Below, in pieces: positions 33,995 to 44,160 of a stretch of 64,000 bases of DNA; the first letter of the stretch is position 1, and each line of letters starts with the position of its first letter. The DNA is taken from assembly GCF_032918005.1 (NCBI RefSeq), contig NZ_CP136628.1, positions 806,001 through 870,000 on the forward strand. The letters are read 5' to 3'. Origin of the DNA: Bradyrhizobium sp. NDS-1. GTDB lineage: Bacteria; Pseudomonadota; Alphaproteobacteria; Rhizobiales; Xanthobacteraceae. Position numbers and translations under genes: made by a program. The notes under the pieces are model-generated. The model saw only the letters and a program-made list of their open reading frames with translations, was not told the DNA's origin and made no database searches.

Positions 33995-34540
33995 CTACGG
34001 CAGCTTGTCATAACCCTCGCCTAGCCCGTTCAGGCTGAGCGGGAAGCCGATGCCTTCTTCCGGGGTCTCGAAGATGATGAAGGTGGCGGTCTTGGCGTTG
34101 CGAAGCTGGCCGAGCAGCTTGTCGTCCATGACGACCTCGGCGACGCAGCCATTGGGCAGGCAGCGGACGAATCCGGCGCGGCCGACGTCCTGGTTGTCGA
34201 GCTTGAGGCCGAGGCCGGAGGGTAGCAGGACCCCTAGCGGCGCGACCACGCGCATCAGGCGGCTCTTCTGGTCGGCGGTCTTCAGCACGATGACGGTCAG
34301 GCCGGCATTGGAGCGGTCCTCCGCCACCACGCTTTGGATCAGGGCGCATTGCTCTGTCTGGGCGCCCGGCGGCGTGTCGCAGCGGATCTGCCAGTCGCCA
34401 TGGACGGAGCGTACCGCGCCCTGCGCATGGGCAAGGCCGGGAAGTGCCAGAAGGACGATCGCAGCCAGCAGAGCCGCCAGCGACGGGAGGCGGTCAACCT
34501 TCCTTGTAGCCGGCCTTGCGGTCGATTTCGAAAGCCCCAT
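33995..34540 (-). CDS. Invasion-associated locus B (IalB) family exported protein
   Basis: A 181-residue exported protein. The signal segment is LAALLAAIVLLALPGLAHAQ, followed by the IalB-like body starting VRSVHGDWQIRCDTPPGAQT, with paired cysteines (RCDTPP/EQCALIQ and RCLPNGCVAEVV). Family members influence host-cell invasion in Bartonella; in free-living or symbiotic relatives the role is unknown. ATG at 34540 is chosen, with AAAGGGA upstream; the frame extends to 34732 without support. It is divergent from coxB and 116 bases upstream of tldD on the same strand. Confidence 0.85.
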   Translation of the reverse strand: MGLSKSTARPATRKVDRLPSLAALLAAIVLLALPGLAHAQGAVRSVHGDWQIRCDTPPGAQTEQCALIQSVVAEDRSNAGLTVIVLKTADQKSRLMRVVAPLGVLLPSGLGLKLDNQDVGRAGFVRCLPNGCVAEVVMDDKLLGQLRNAKTATFIIFETPEEGIGFPLSLNGLGEGYDKLP

Positions 34541-35001
34541 CGGGTCGGTCCCTTTGCTCGCCGGGGGCGCTCGCACCTGGCGGACTAATCTGGCGGACTG
34601 ATACGGGAATGACGGCGTCTTGAAGGCGATTCCCAAGCAAATTCCACGCCGCTTGGCATCGCCGCCGCCCGCACGAATCAGGTTCCTGCGCGGCCATCCG
34701 CCAGTGCCTACCGCGGGCAATTCCGCTGTCAAGCCACAGCATCCCGGGAAACGGTATTTTTGTCTGATGTTACTAGGAAATATCTTGCGGGTGATCGCTG
34801 GCAGGTCAGGCTCAAGACTGCATTGCGATAGATCAAGAATTATGGTTTGAGAGGCTTGATTTCGGCGTTCTAGCGATCTGGCCCCAATTCCTCTTAGAGG
34901 TATTCTTGCGCGGCGGTTTGTCAGGCGGGCGGATCGAATAAGCGTTTCCCGGACATAGGGCGGCGCACTTGGGGTGATTTCGTAAGGGGAGCGCGAACGG
35001 C
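34541..35001. other. 461-bp divergent intergenic region between IalB and coxB
   Basis: No coding gene is seen. The right half is AT-rich and holds the FixK/FNR-like box (34823-34836) followed by TATGGT at 34841-34846, which could be a -10 element for the cox cluster. The translated frame of IalB extends into the left part but lacks start support. Confidence 0.55.
34823..34836 (+). promoter_or_regulatory. FixK/FNR-like box upstream of coxB
   Basis: TTGCGATAGATCAA matches the rhizobial FixK2 pattern TTG(A/C)-N6-(T/G)CAA exactly. It lies 166 bases upstream of coxB. If TATGGT at 34841 is the -10, the site would overlap the core promoter and repress; if the start site is near 34870, it would sit at an activating distance. 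Oxygen-responsive expression of aa3 oxidase is known in Bradyrhizobium, so the site is biologically plausible. Confidence 0.5.
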
Positions 35002-35841
35002 ATGAGGATGTCGATAGGCCGGATGGGCCGGCAGTTGCTGGGATTGACCGTGGCGGGTCTGACGCTGGCGACGGGCGGTGTGGCGTTCGCCGAACTCGGG
35101 CAGCCGGCGCCGTGGGAGTGGACGCTTCAGCAGTCCGGTTCCCCGGTCATGGACAACATCGTCTGGTTCCACAACTTCCTGTTCGTGCTGATCACGCTGA
35201 TCACGCTGTTCGTTCTGGCGTTGCTCGTCATCGTGGTCGTCAAGTTCAACGCGAAGGCCAATCCGGTGCCGTCGCGGACCACCCACAACACGCTGATCGA
35301 GGTGGCCTGGACGCTCGTTCCGGTCCTGATCCTGGTCGGCATCTCGGTGCCGTCGTTCCGGCTGCTGTTTCTGCAGCTCGACATCCCGAAGGCGGACCTG
35401 ACGGTCAAGGCGACGGGCAAGCAGTGGTACTGGTCCTATGCCTATCCCGACAACGGCAAGTTCGAGTTCGACTCGCTGATGGCCCAGGACAAGCAGCCCC
35501 GCCTGCTCGGCGTCGACAACGAGATGGTCGTGCCGGTCAACAAGGTGGTTCGTGTCCAGGTTACCGGCGCCGACGTCATCCACGCCTTTGCGCTGCCGGC
35601 TTTCGGCGTCAAGATCGACGCCATTCCGGGCCGGCTGAACGAGACCTGGTTCAAGGCGACCAAGATCGGCATGTATTACGGCCAGTGCTCGGAACTGTGC
35701 GGCAAGGATCATGCCTTCATGCCGATCGCGATCCGCGTGGTCGACGACCAGGAGTTCGCGTCCTGGGTCGAGGCGGCGAAGAAGAAATTTGCCAGCGGCG
35801 GCACCAGCACCTACGCCTCCGCGGCCGGCCCGACGCAATAA
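35002..35841 (+). CDS. coxB: Cytochrome c oxidase subunit II (aa3 type)
   Basis: A 279-residue membrane-anchored subunit carrying the CuA centre that receives electrons from cytochrome c. A signal-like leader is followed by two helices (about residues 55-80 and 95-120) and the periplasmic cupredoxin domain. KQWYWSYAYP is the electron-entry aromatic motif, and the CuA ligands are in YYGQCSELCGKDHAFMPI near residue 225. GGGGAG precedes the ATG. First gene of coxB-ctaD-ctaB-coxF-ctaG-ctaE. Confidence 0.97.
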   Translation: MRMSIGRMGRQLLGLTVAGLTLATGGVAFAELGQPAPWEWTLQQSGSPVMDNIVWFHNFLFVLITLITLFVLALLVIVVVKFNAKANPVPSRTTHNTLIEVAWTLVPVLILVGISVPSFRLLFLQLDIPKADLTVKATGKQWYWSYAYPDNGKFEFDSLMAQDKQPRLLGVDNEMVVPVNKVVRVQVTGADVIHAFALPAFGVKIDAIPGRLNETWFKATKIGMYYGQCSELCGKDHAFMPIAIRVVDDQEFASWVEAAKKKFASGGTSTYASAAGPTQ

Positions 35842-35879
35842 GCGTCGGGTCACGGCGCGAAGGACTGAAAGCGACATAA

Positions 35880-37547
<1,668 letters not shown>

Positions 37548-37555
37548 GCAATCTC

Positions 37556-37582
37556 CCGCGGCGCCCATGACGGGCGCCGCGG
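37556..37582 (+). other. GC-rich hairpin between ctaD and ctaB
   Basis: CCGCGGCGCCC and its complement around ATGAC form an 11-bp stem without a T tract, nine bases after the ctaD stop. It may protect the abundant ctaD message or partly terminate before the assembly genes. Confidence 0.5.
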
Positions 37583-37607
37583 TGCTATAACGAAGCGAGT
37601 TGAATTA

Positions 37608-38552
37608 GTGTCCGTCCTCGACCACAACGCCATCGACATCAATCCCCGCATCTCCGAGGCGGAGGTCGGCGACTACATCGCGCTCCTGAAGCCGCGGGTG
37701 ATGTCGCTGGTGATCTTCACCGCGCTGGTCGGGATGGCGATGGCGCCGGGACACTTCCACCCCGTGCTCGCATTCACCTCGCTGCTCTGCATCGCCGTCG
37801 GCGCCGGCGCCTCCGGCGCGCTCAACATGGCGCTCGAAGGCGACATCGACTCCAAGATGTCGCGTACGGCGAACCGGCCGATTCCGCGCGGCCGCATCAC
37901 CCGGCCCGAAGCGATGGCGTTCGGCCTGACGCTGTCCTTCTTCTCGGTGATGACGCTCGGCATCCTCGTCAACTGGGTCGCCGGCGCGCTGCTCGCCTTC
38001 ACCATCTTCTTCTACGTCGTGATCTACACGATGGGCCTGAAGCGCTGGACCGCGCAGAACATCGTGATCGGCGGTGCCGCCGGCGCGCTGCCGCCGGTAG
38101 TGGCCTGGGCCGCCGTGACGGGCACCGTCGACGTCGAGCCGCTGCTGCTGTTCGCCATCATCTTTTTCTGGACGCCGCCGCATTTCTGGGCGCTGGCGCT
38201 GTTCCGCTCCGACGACTATGCGCGCGCCGGGATTCCCATGCTGCCCAACGTCGCGGGTCCCGATGCGACGCGCCTGCAGATACTGCTCTACACCATCGTG
38301 CTGATCGCGGTCGCCGCCGCGCCCTGGGCGCTCGGTTATTTCGACGCCGTCTACGGTATCGTCTCGCTGATCCTAGGGGCCGGCATGCTGGTGCTCGCGA
38401 TCAACGTCTATGTGCGTCGTGAGCGCAGCCAATCGCTGCGCGCGACCCGCAAGCTGTTTGCCTTCTCGATCCTCTATCTGTTCGCGCTGTTCGCGACCCT
38501 GCTGGCCGAGGTCGTGTTCCGGGCACTGGCTCCGATGGTTGGGGGCGCATGA
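37608..38552 (+). CDS. ctaB: Protoheme IX farnesyltransferase (heme O synthase)
   Basis: A 314-residue UbiA-family membrane prenyltransferase adding a farnesyl group to heme b, a precursor of heme a for the aa3 oxidase. Family motifs include [20 protein letters not shown] near residue 22, the Asp-rich [20 protein letters not shown] near residue 80 and [20 protein letters not shown] near residue 188. GTG at 37608 is the start. The stop overlaps the ATG of the next small gene (ATGA). Confidence 0.96.
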   Translation: MSVLDHNAIDINPRISEAEVGDYIALLKPRVMSLVIFTALVGMAMAPGHFHPVLAFTSLLCIAVGAGASGALNMALEGDIDSKMSRTANRPIPRGRITRPEAMAFGLTLSFFSVMTLGILVNWVAGALLAFTIFFYVVIYTMGLKRWTAQNIVIGGAAGALPPVVAWAAVTGTVDVEPLLLFAIIFFWTPPHFWALALFRSDDYARAGIPMLPNVAGPDATRLQILLYTIVLIAVAAAPWALGYFDAVYGIVSLILGAGMLVLAINVYVRRERSQSLRATRKLFAFSILYLFALFATLLAEVVFRALAPMVGGA

Positions 38553-38725
38553 TCACAGCGATGGCAGACAAACCCGAGACAGACGGAATCGTCCTCACCG
38601 AGGCGCAAAAGAAGAGCCGTCGTCAGCGCTCCATTGCCATTGCCTTGGCGCTCGGCGTGCTCGTGGTGCTGTTCTTTGCCGTCACCATGGTCAAGGGACC
38701 GGCAGTTCTCGTGCGGCCGATGTAG
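38549..38725 (+). CDS. coxF: CoxF-like small membrane protein (58 aa)
   Basis: A 58-codon gene overlapping the ctaB stop by four bases and ending five bases before ctaG. The product begins [20 protein letters not shown], with a basic KKSRRQR patch and one membrane helix ([19 protein letters not shown]). Size, topology and position correspond to the CoxF protein that lies between ctaB and ctaG in Bradyrhizobium aa3 clusters; its role in oxidase assembly is not well defined. An internal ATG at codon 5 is an alternative start. Such short genes are often missed by annotation. Confidence 0.85.
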   Translation: MITAMADKPETDGIVLTEAQKKSRRQRSIAIALALGVLVVLFFAVTMVKGPAVLVRPM

Positions 38726-38730
38726 GAAAC

Positions 38731-39381
38731 ATGCATCACGAGTCGACCATATCGCGGGATCAGAGCCGGACGGCCAGCAGGGGGCGCGCGCCTTTCAAGG
38801 GCCTCGGCCGCGACGCGCTGGTCGCCTCGATCTGCGGCGGCGTGGTCGCGCTGATGGTCGGTGCCTCCTATGCCGCGGTGCCGTTCTACGACTGGTTCTG
38901 CCGTGCCACCGGTTTCAACGGCACGACCCAGGTTGCGACCTCCGCGCCGGCCACCGGTCCGATCGCGCGGAAGATCACGGTGCGCTTCGATTCCAATGTC
39001 GGGCCCGGCCTGCCCTGGAAGTTCGAGCCCGAGCAGAACGAGATCGAGGTCAATATCGGAGAGGTCACGACCGTGTTCTACACCGTGACCAACCAGGCTG
39101 CACGCACCACGGCCGGGCAGGCTGCCTACAATGTCGCGCCGCTGACGGTCGGCTCCTATTTCCAGAAGATCAACTGCTTCTGCTTCACCGAGCAGACCAT
39201 GGCACCCGGCGAGAAACGCGAGATGCCTGTCGTGTTCTACGTCGATCCTTCGATCGCCAGCGACCACGAGAACGACGGGCTGAACACGATCACGCTGTCC
39301 TACACCTTCTATCCGGTGAAGGATCCGGTGGTGAAGCCGCTGGCATCGGGTGAAAACGACAAGCGCAAGGGAAATCTCTGA
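38731..39381 (+). CDS. ctaG: Cytochrome c oxidase assembly protein CtaG (Cox11 family)
   Basis: A 216-residue protein that delivers copper to the CuB site of subunit I. One N-terminal membrane helix ([20 protein letters not shown], about residues 30-50) anchors a periplasmic immunoglobulin-like domain with the copper-binding Cys pair in [16 protein letters not shown] near residue 145 and the conserved YFQKI just before it. ATG at 38731 follows AGGA closely; the longer open frame upstream overlaps ctaB and is rejected. Confidence 0.95.
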   Translation: MHHESTISRDQSRTASRGRAPFKGLGRDALVASICGGVVALMVGASYAAVPFYDWFCRATGFNGTTQVATSAPATGPIARKITVRFDSNVGPGLPWKFEPEQNEIEVNIGEVTTVFYTVTNQAARTTAGQAAYNVAPLTVGSYFQKINCFCFTEQTMAPGEKREMPVVFYVDPSIASDHENDGLNTITLSYTFYPVKDPVVKPLASGENDKRKGNL

Positions 39382-39460
39382 TCGCCGGGCTCGCGCCCGG
39401 GAGGTCGGAAACGAGGGGATAAGTGCCTGACAGGCACGGGATTGAGGAGAGAGACCGCAA

Positions 39461-40357
39461 ATGGCAACGGCGCACACCAAGCATCACGACTATCACCTGG
39501 TCGATCCCTCTCCGTGGCCGGCCGTCGGTTCGCTCTCGGCCTTCATCATGGCGGTCGGTGCGATCGCCTGGATGCATCACATGTTCTCGGCCGCGCCGAT
39601 CGTGTTCGGCGTCGGCACCGTCGGCGTGCTCTACACCATGGCGAGCTGGTGGGGCGACGTGATCAAGGAAGCCCAGTACAAGGGCGACCACACCCGCGTC
39701 GTGCAGTTGCATCACCGCTACGGCATGATCCTGTTCATCGCCTCCGAGGTGATGTTCTTCGTCGCCTGGTTCTGGGCCTATTTCAACGCCGCGCTGTTTC
39801 CCGCCGACGCCGTCCATGCCACCCGCGACGCCGTATTCGGCTGCGGCCTCGGCACACAGGCCGGGGCCTGCGCCGTGCCGGGCACCTGGCCGCCGAAGGG
39901 CATCGAGACTTTCGATCCCTGGCATCTGCCGCTCCTGAACACGCTGATCCTGCTCACGTCGGGCACCACCGTGACCTGGGCGCACCATGCGCTGCTCGAG
40001 AACGATCGCCAGGGCCTGAAATACGGCCTGATCCTCACCGTCGTGCTCGGCGCGCTCTTCACCTGCGTGCAGGCCTATGAGTACAGCCACGCGGCGTTCT
40101 CGTTTGGCGGCAACGTCTATGGCGCGACCTTCTTCATGGCGACCGGCTTCCACGGCTTCCATGTGTTGGTCGGTACCATTTTCCTGCTGGTGTGCCTGAT
40201 CCGCGCCTATGCCGGCCACTTCACACCGAAACAGCACCTCGGCTTCGAGTTTGCCGCCTGGTACTGGCACTTCGTCGATGTGGTCTGGCTGTTCCTGTTC
40301 CTCTGCATCTACGTCTGGGGACACGGCGCCGAGTCGATGGCCCACGGCGCGCACTGA
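39461..40357 (+). CDS. ctaE: Cytochrome c oxidase subunit III (aa3 type)
   Basis: A 298-residue seven-helix subunit that stabilises the catalytic core. Typical sequence includes [20 protein letters not shown] at the start, [20 protein letters not shown] near residue 90, [16 protein letters not shown] [20 protein letters not shown] near residue 228 and [17 protein letters not shown] near the end. A ribosome site GAGGAGAGAG precedes the ATG. A strong terminator follows, closing the coxB-to-ctaE unit. Confidence 0.97.
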   Translation: MATAHTKHHDYHLVDPSPWPAVGSLSAFIMAVGAIAWMHHMFSAAPIVFGVGTVGVLYTMASWWGDVIKEAQYKGDHTRVVQLHHRYGMILFIASEVMFFVAWFWAYFNAALFPADAVHATRDAVFGCGLGTQAGACAVPGTWPPKGIETFDPWHLPLLNTLILLTSGTTVTWAHHALLENDRQGLKYGLILTVVLGALFTCVQAYEYSHAAFSFGGNVYGATFFMATGFHGFHVLVGTIFLLVCLIRAYAGHFTPKQHLGFEFAAWYWHFVDVVWLFLFLCIYVWGHGAESMAHGAH

Positions 40358-40379
40358 GGCGCGCGACGAACCGATCAGC

Positions 40380-40409
40380 AAGGGCGGCCGCTGGGCCGCC
40401 CTTTCGCTT
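40380..40409 (+). terminator. Intrinsic terminator after ctaE
   Basis: AAGGGCGGCC and its complement enclose GCTG in a perfect 10-bp stem, followed by CGCTTTT. It is almost the same hairpin as the pckA terminator at 9005. Confidence 0.85.
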
Positions 40410-40456
40410 TTGGGCAGCCGGAAGCTTCGACGAAAATTGTGATAGAGTCCGCCATC

Positions 40457-40858
40457 ATGAACGACACCGCCGGCAGGCCCGAGCCCGAAACCACACTCTT
40501 GCAAAGCGCGCTGCGTGGGCTTGCCTGCAAATGCCCGCGCTGCGGCCAGGGCAAGCTCTATGCGGGCTTCCTGACGCTTGCCCCCGCCTGCGACCGCTGT
40601 GGCCTCGACTACGCCTTCATCGATGCCGGCGATGGTCCGGCGATCTTCATCATCATGCTGGCCGGCGGGATCGTCGTCGCGGCCGCACTCATCGTCGAGG
40701 TCAAATACCAGCCGCCATACTGGCTGCATGCGGCGCTGTGGTTGCCGCTGATCCTGGCCACCACGCTGTTGCCGCTGCGTGCGATGAAGTCGCTGCTGAT
40801 CGCGCTGCAATTCCACCACAAGGCGGCGCCGGGCCGGTTGGTCGACCGCGCGAAATGA
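40457..40858 (+). CDS. DUF983 zinc-ribbon membrane protein
   Basis: A 133-residue protein with a zinc-ribbon (CKCPRCGQGKLYAGF, then ACDRCGLDY) and two membrane helices (FIIMLAGGIVVAAALIVEV and LWLPLILATTLLPLRAMKSL). DUF983 genes regularly sit in aa3 oxidase loci between subunit III and SURF1, so an assembly or copper-related role is suspected but unproven. ATG at 40457 is chosen; GTG at 40439 would add six residues. The stop overlaps the SURF1 start (ATGA). Confidence 0.87.
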   Translation: MNDTAGRPEPETTLLQSALRGLACKCPRCGQGKLYAGFLTLAPACDRCGLDYAFIDAGDGPAIFIIMLAGGIVVAAALIVEVKYQPPYWLHAALWLPLILATTLLPLRAMKSLLIALQFHHKAAPGRLVDRAK

Positions 40859-41607
40859 ACGAGCCTGCGCGCAAGCCCCGCGTGGCCGGCTTCGCGCTGT
40901 TCACGCTGTTCCTGACGGCCGTCTTCGTCGCGCTCGGCGTCTGGCAATTGCAGCGGCGAACGGCCAAGCACGAGCTGATCGCGGCACTCACCGAGCGTCT
41001 CGCGGAAGCCCCTGTCGCGCTGCCGCCGCCGGCGCAATGGGCCGCGCTGAATCCCGCACGCGACGAATTCCGACGCGTCAGCTTCACCGCCACCTACGCA
41101 GCGTTGCCCGATGCGATGGTCTATTCCTCCGGCTCGGCGGTGCGCAAGGACGCCTCCGGACCGGGCACCTGGGCGTTCCTGCCGGCGCGGCTTCCCAGCG
41201 GCGAAACAGTCGTGATCGATGCGGGCTTCGTCGAGAACACCATGCAGGATCGCAGCGTCGAGGACCGCGCGGTGAAGAAGCTCGTCACCGGGCAGCCGGT
41301 CGCGCTCACCGGTTATCTGCGCTTTCCCGAGGCGGCCGGCTGGCTGACGCCGGCGGAGAATCGCGACAAGCGGCTCTGGTTCGTGCGCGATCATCTGGCA
41401 ATGGCGGGCGCGCTCGGCTGGGGTGCGGTTGCGCCGTTCTATGTCGATCTCGAGCAGCCGGCGTCCGAGAACGGCATTCCGCGCGTGGGACCGCTCGACG
41501 TGCATCTGAAGGACGATCACCTGCAATATGCCATCACCTGGTTCACGCTCGCAGGCGCCGTGCTGATCGCCTTTGCCGTGTGGGCAAGAGGCCGGCGGCA
41601 GAGCTGA
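40855..41607 (+). CDS. SURF1-family cytochrome oxidase assembly protein
   Basis: A 250-residue protein with membrane helices at both ends (FALFTLFLTAVFVALGVWQL and YAITWFTLAGAVLIAFAVWA) and a periplasmic domain, the SURF1/Shy1 plan. Motifs include ALGVWQLQRRTAKHELI near residue 25, GPGTWAFLPARLPSGE and VIDAGFVEN. Bacterial SURF1 proteins assist heme a insertion into subunit I. Its ATG overlaps the DUF983 stop by four bases; the longer frame upstream is rejected. Last gene of the oxidase locus. Confidence 0.93.
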   Translation: MNEPARKPRVAGFALFTLFLTAVFVALGVWQLQRRTAKHELIAALTERLAEAPVALPPPAQWAALNPARDEFRRVSFTATYAALPDAMVYSSGSAVRKDASGPGTWAFLPARLPSGETVVIDAGFVENTMQDRSVEDRAVKKLVTGQPVALTGYLRFPEAAGWLTPAENRDKRLWFVRDHLAMAGALGWGAVAPFYVDLEQPASENGIPRVGPLDVHLKDDHLQYAITWFTLAGAVLIAFAVWARGRRQS

Positions 41608-41724
41608 TCTCGTCGGAGGTCCCCCGAGGGGAACCCGGTATCGCCCGGGGTATATTATTCAGCGCACATTCACGAGTGTGGTCCTAAGCCGCCGGTAGTG
41701 TCCCGCGGCAGACAGGATTGCGGC

Positions 41725-42093
41725 GTGAGCGATTTCGATCAGATGGGAATTGTCGTCGACTGGGTGGACGCCTGCCGGAGGGGCGACCTTGCGACGTTGC
41801 TCGACCTCTATGCGGACGATGCACAGGTCGAATGCACGTGTAACGGGGCGCGGCGCTATCGCGGCCGGAACGAGCTCGAGGCCTATTGGCAGCCGCGGCT
41901 CAGCGCCTTCTCCCTGGCGGGTTTCGGGCTGGAGGAGATCGGCCCAGTGTCCCACGGCGTCGATCTCGAATATTCCGTCGCCGGCGCGCTGCGCATTCAC
42001 GCCTCGTTTCGCTTCAGCCCGGACGGCAAGATCCGCAGCACGCTGTGCGAGCCGGCGCGACAGAACGCGCTTGACGGCTGCTGTGCATGCTAG
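41725..42093 (+). CDS. NTF2/SnoaL-like protein (122 aa)
   Basis: A single NTF2-like domain: MGIVVDWVDACRRGDLATLL, DLYADDAQVECTCNGARRYR, ELEAYWQPRLSAFS and the closing HASFRFSPDGKIRSTLCEPA, with a cysteine-rich end (DGCCAC). GTG at 41725 has AGGA seven bases upstream; GTG at 41698 would extend it by nine residues. No reaction can be assigned. It runs tail-to-tail into the histidine kinase gene, both ending on the same CTAG at 42090-42093. Confidence 0.75.
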   Translation: MSDFDQMGIVVDWVDACRRGDLATLLDLYADDAQVECTCNGARRYRGRNELEAYWQPRLSAFSLAGFGLEEIGPVSHGVDLEYSVAGALRIHASFRFSPDGKIRSTLCEPARQNALDGCCAC

Positions 42094-43451
42094 CCGCCGA
42101 CCGGCACCTCGCGTGCGGGTTCGGCCGGAAGGCGGCAGCGGACATAGGTTCGCCCATCCACGCGCAGCAGTGACAGCGATCCGCTGAGCGCACGCACGCG
42201 CTCATGCATGCCGGTCAGGCCACGGCCGAAGACATTGTCGGCGGGAAAGCCGCCGCCGTCGTCGGAGATCTCGATCACCAGCGCCTCGCCGCTGACGGTC
42301 GCCTGGACATGGGCGCTGCTGGCCCTGGCGTGGCGCAGCACGTTGGTCAGTGCCTCCTGGATCACCCGATAGATGGTCCGAGCCAACGGCCCGTCGATCA
42401 CGTTGAGATCGGGATCGATCGCATCCGTCAGGACGACATGCGGCGCCTGCTTGCGAAAGTTTCGGAGCAGCGTCTGCACGCTGGCCGCAAGGCCCAGCTC
42501 CTCGATGTAGAGCGGCCGCAGCCGATCGAGGATCCGGCGGTTGGTCTGCTGGAGCGCCTCGACCGATTGCAGCACCTCCTGGGCCGAATTGCCGAGATTT
42601 CCCACCGGAGGCGAGGCTTCGATCAGCGCGATCGTACCGGCGCGGATGCTGAACAGCAGCGGCCCGAGTTCGTCATGCAATTCGCGGGCGAGATCACGCC
42701 GCTCGTCGTCCTGGAGCGACACCAGGCGGTGCATCAGATCGCGATTGTCCTGGCTCAATTGCGCCAGCGTTGCAGCCAGCGCATTTGCTTCCATACAGCT
42801 CCGCCGAATCTCCGACGGTCCTCCGACCGGGATCGGCTTTGCGTAGTCGCCCCGCCGCATCCGCGTCAGGCCTTCACCGAGATGCTGCAGGGGACGAAGG
42901 GTCGATCCCGCGAAGACGTATGCGATAATCCCGGTGAGCACCGTCAGTATGGCGACGAGGCTGGCTAGCGCCAGGAAGCCGATCCATTTCTCGAACAGGT
43001 CGGCTGAGAGGTCCGGCAGGAACACGATGTCGCCGATACGTTTGCCGTCGATCAGCACCGGGGCCACAGCATCCGTGTCCGGTACCATGACCAGGTTGCT
43101 GAACCACTGTGGTACAGCTTTAAAGTTGTGTCTGTCGTTCGTTGGCGAAGGCACAGTCGTACCTTCCGCGGACCGGAATTGGATGTCCGAGGACGCGGTC
43201 AAGGATTGGACAAAGGCGTCGAGAATCTTCTGCGGATTGTCCGACGCGCGCAAAGTGCTGTTGAGCGCGCTGGCGATCGTTCGGATCGAACGTCGCGCCG
43301 GCTCGTTCTCGTCGGCCAACTGACCGCTTGCGAAGATGTGGAGCAGCACTCCGCCCAGGATCAGGGCTGCAAGAAAGCTCGCGCCGAGTGGAAGAAACAG
43401 TTGCGTTCTGAACGAGAGTCGTTGCCACATTAGGTCAATTCTAACGCTCAT
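42090..43451 (-). CDS. NarL-type sensor histidine kinase (HisKA_3)
   Basis: A 453-residue inner-membrane kinase. TM1 is at about residues 15-40 (LPLGASFLAALILGGVLLHI), a periplasmic sensor region of about 120 residues follows, then TM2 (LALASLVAILTVLTGIIAYV) and a HAMP-like linker. The HisKA_3 box is SLQDDERRDLARELHDELGP, with the phospho-His in LHDE, and the HATPase has VIQEALTNVLRHARASSAHV and EISDDGGGFPADN. ATG at 43451 or ATG at 43430 may be the start. The signal is unknown. It is divergent from its likely partner response regulator, 64 bases away. Confidence 0.9.
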   Translation of the reverse strand: MSVRIDLMWQRLSFRTQLFLPLGASFLAALILGGVLLHIFASGQLADENEPARRSIRTIASALNSTLRASDNPQKILDAFVQSLTASSDIQFRSAEGTTVPSPTNDRHNFKAVPQWFSNLVMVPDTDAVAPVLIDGKRIGDIVFLPDLSADLFEKWIGFLALASLVAILTVLTGIIAYVFAGSTLRPLQHLGEGLTRMRRGDYAKPIPVGGPSEIRRSCMEANALAATLAQLSQDNRDLMHRLVSLQDDERRDLARELHDELGPLLFSIRAGTIALIEASPPVGNLGNSAQEVLQSVEALQQTNRRILDRLRPLYIEELGLAASVQTLLRNFRKQAPHVVLTDAIDPDLNVIDGPLARTIYRVIQEALTNVLRHARASSAHVQATVSGEALVIEISDDGGGFPADNVFGRGLTGMHERVRALSGSLSLLRVDGRTYVRCRLPAEPAREVPVGG

Positions 43452-43515
43452 CGACGGAATTTTCTCTTTCCATTTGTTCCCGCCGGTCTATGAGTCAAGA
43501 AAAAGCGAGTGCGCG

Positions 43516-44160
43516 ATGCAAGATACTGCCAAGCCGGGTACCCGGGTCCTTATCGTGGATGACCATCCCGTGGTGCTGTCCGGTTGCCGCACCCTGTTCG
43601 CTTCGGACCATTCGATTCGTATCGATGAGGCGACGGACGCCAAGTCCGGACATCGCGCCTATGTCAGCAAGCGGCCGGACGTCACCGTGATCGATATCAG
43701 CCTGCCCGATGTCTCCGGCTTCGAGCTGATGCGACGCATCCGCAAGGACGATCCCGACGCCAAGATCATCATGTTCAGCATGAACGACGATCCGGCTTTC
43801 GTGGTGAGGGCAGTCGAGCTCGGGGCTCAGGGCTATGTCTCCAAAGGCGACGATCCCAGGATTTTGCTGAAAGCGGTGCGCAAGGTGGTCGCAGGCGACA
43901 ACTTCATCTCGCCGCAGCTTGCGGAAGCCGTGACGTTTTCCGGCGCGGCGATCAAGGCCAACCCGGCCTCGCAGATGACGCCGAGGGAGCTCGAAATTCT
44001 CCGCCTGCTTGGACGCGGCGACAAGATCGTGGAAGTCGCCGAGGCGCTTGGCATCTCCTACAAGACGGTCGCCAACACCACGTCTCTGCTCAAGCAGAAG
44101 CTGGGGGCCAAGAACCATTCCGACCTGATCAGGATCGCGGTGGAAATCGGGATGAACTGA
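43516..44160 (+). CDS. NarL/LuxR-type response regulator
   Basis: A 214-residue regulator. The receiver contains RVLIVDDHPVVLSGCRTLFA, phospho-acceptor Asp in VTVIDISLPDVSG and GAQGYVSKGDDP. The C-terminal LuxR helix-turn-helix reads MTPRELEILRLLGRGDKIVE, then LGISYKTVANTTSLLKQKLG. ATG at 43516 gives a normal N-terminus; the frame opens earlier across the kinase promoter and is rejected there. It is divergent from the HisKA_3 kinase, an arrangement suggesting shared regulation; the target genes are unknown. Confidence 0.92.
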   Translation: MQDTAKPGTRVLIVDDHPVVLSGCRTLFASDHSIRIDEATDAKSGHRAYVSKRPDVTVIDISLPDVSGFELMRRIRKDDPDAKIIMFSMNDDPAFVVRAVELGAQGYVSKGDDPRILLKAVRKVVAGDNFISPQLAEAVTFSGAAIKANPASQMTPRELEILRLLGRGDKIVEVAEALGISYKTVANTTSLLKQKLGAKNHSDLIRIAVEIGMN

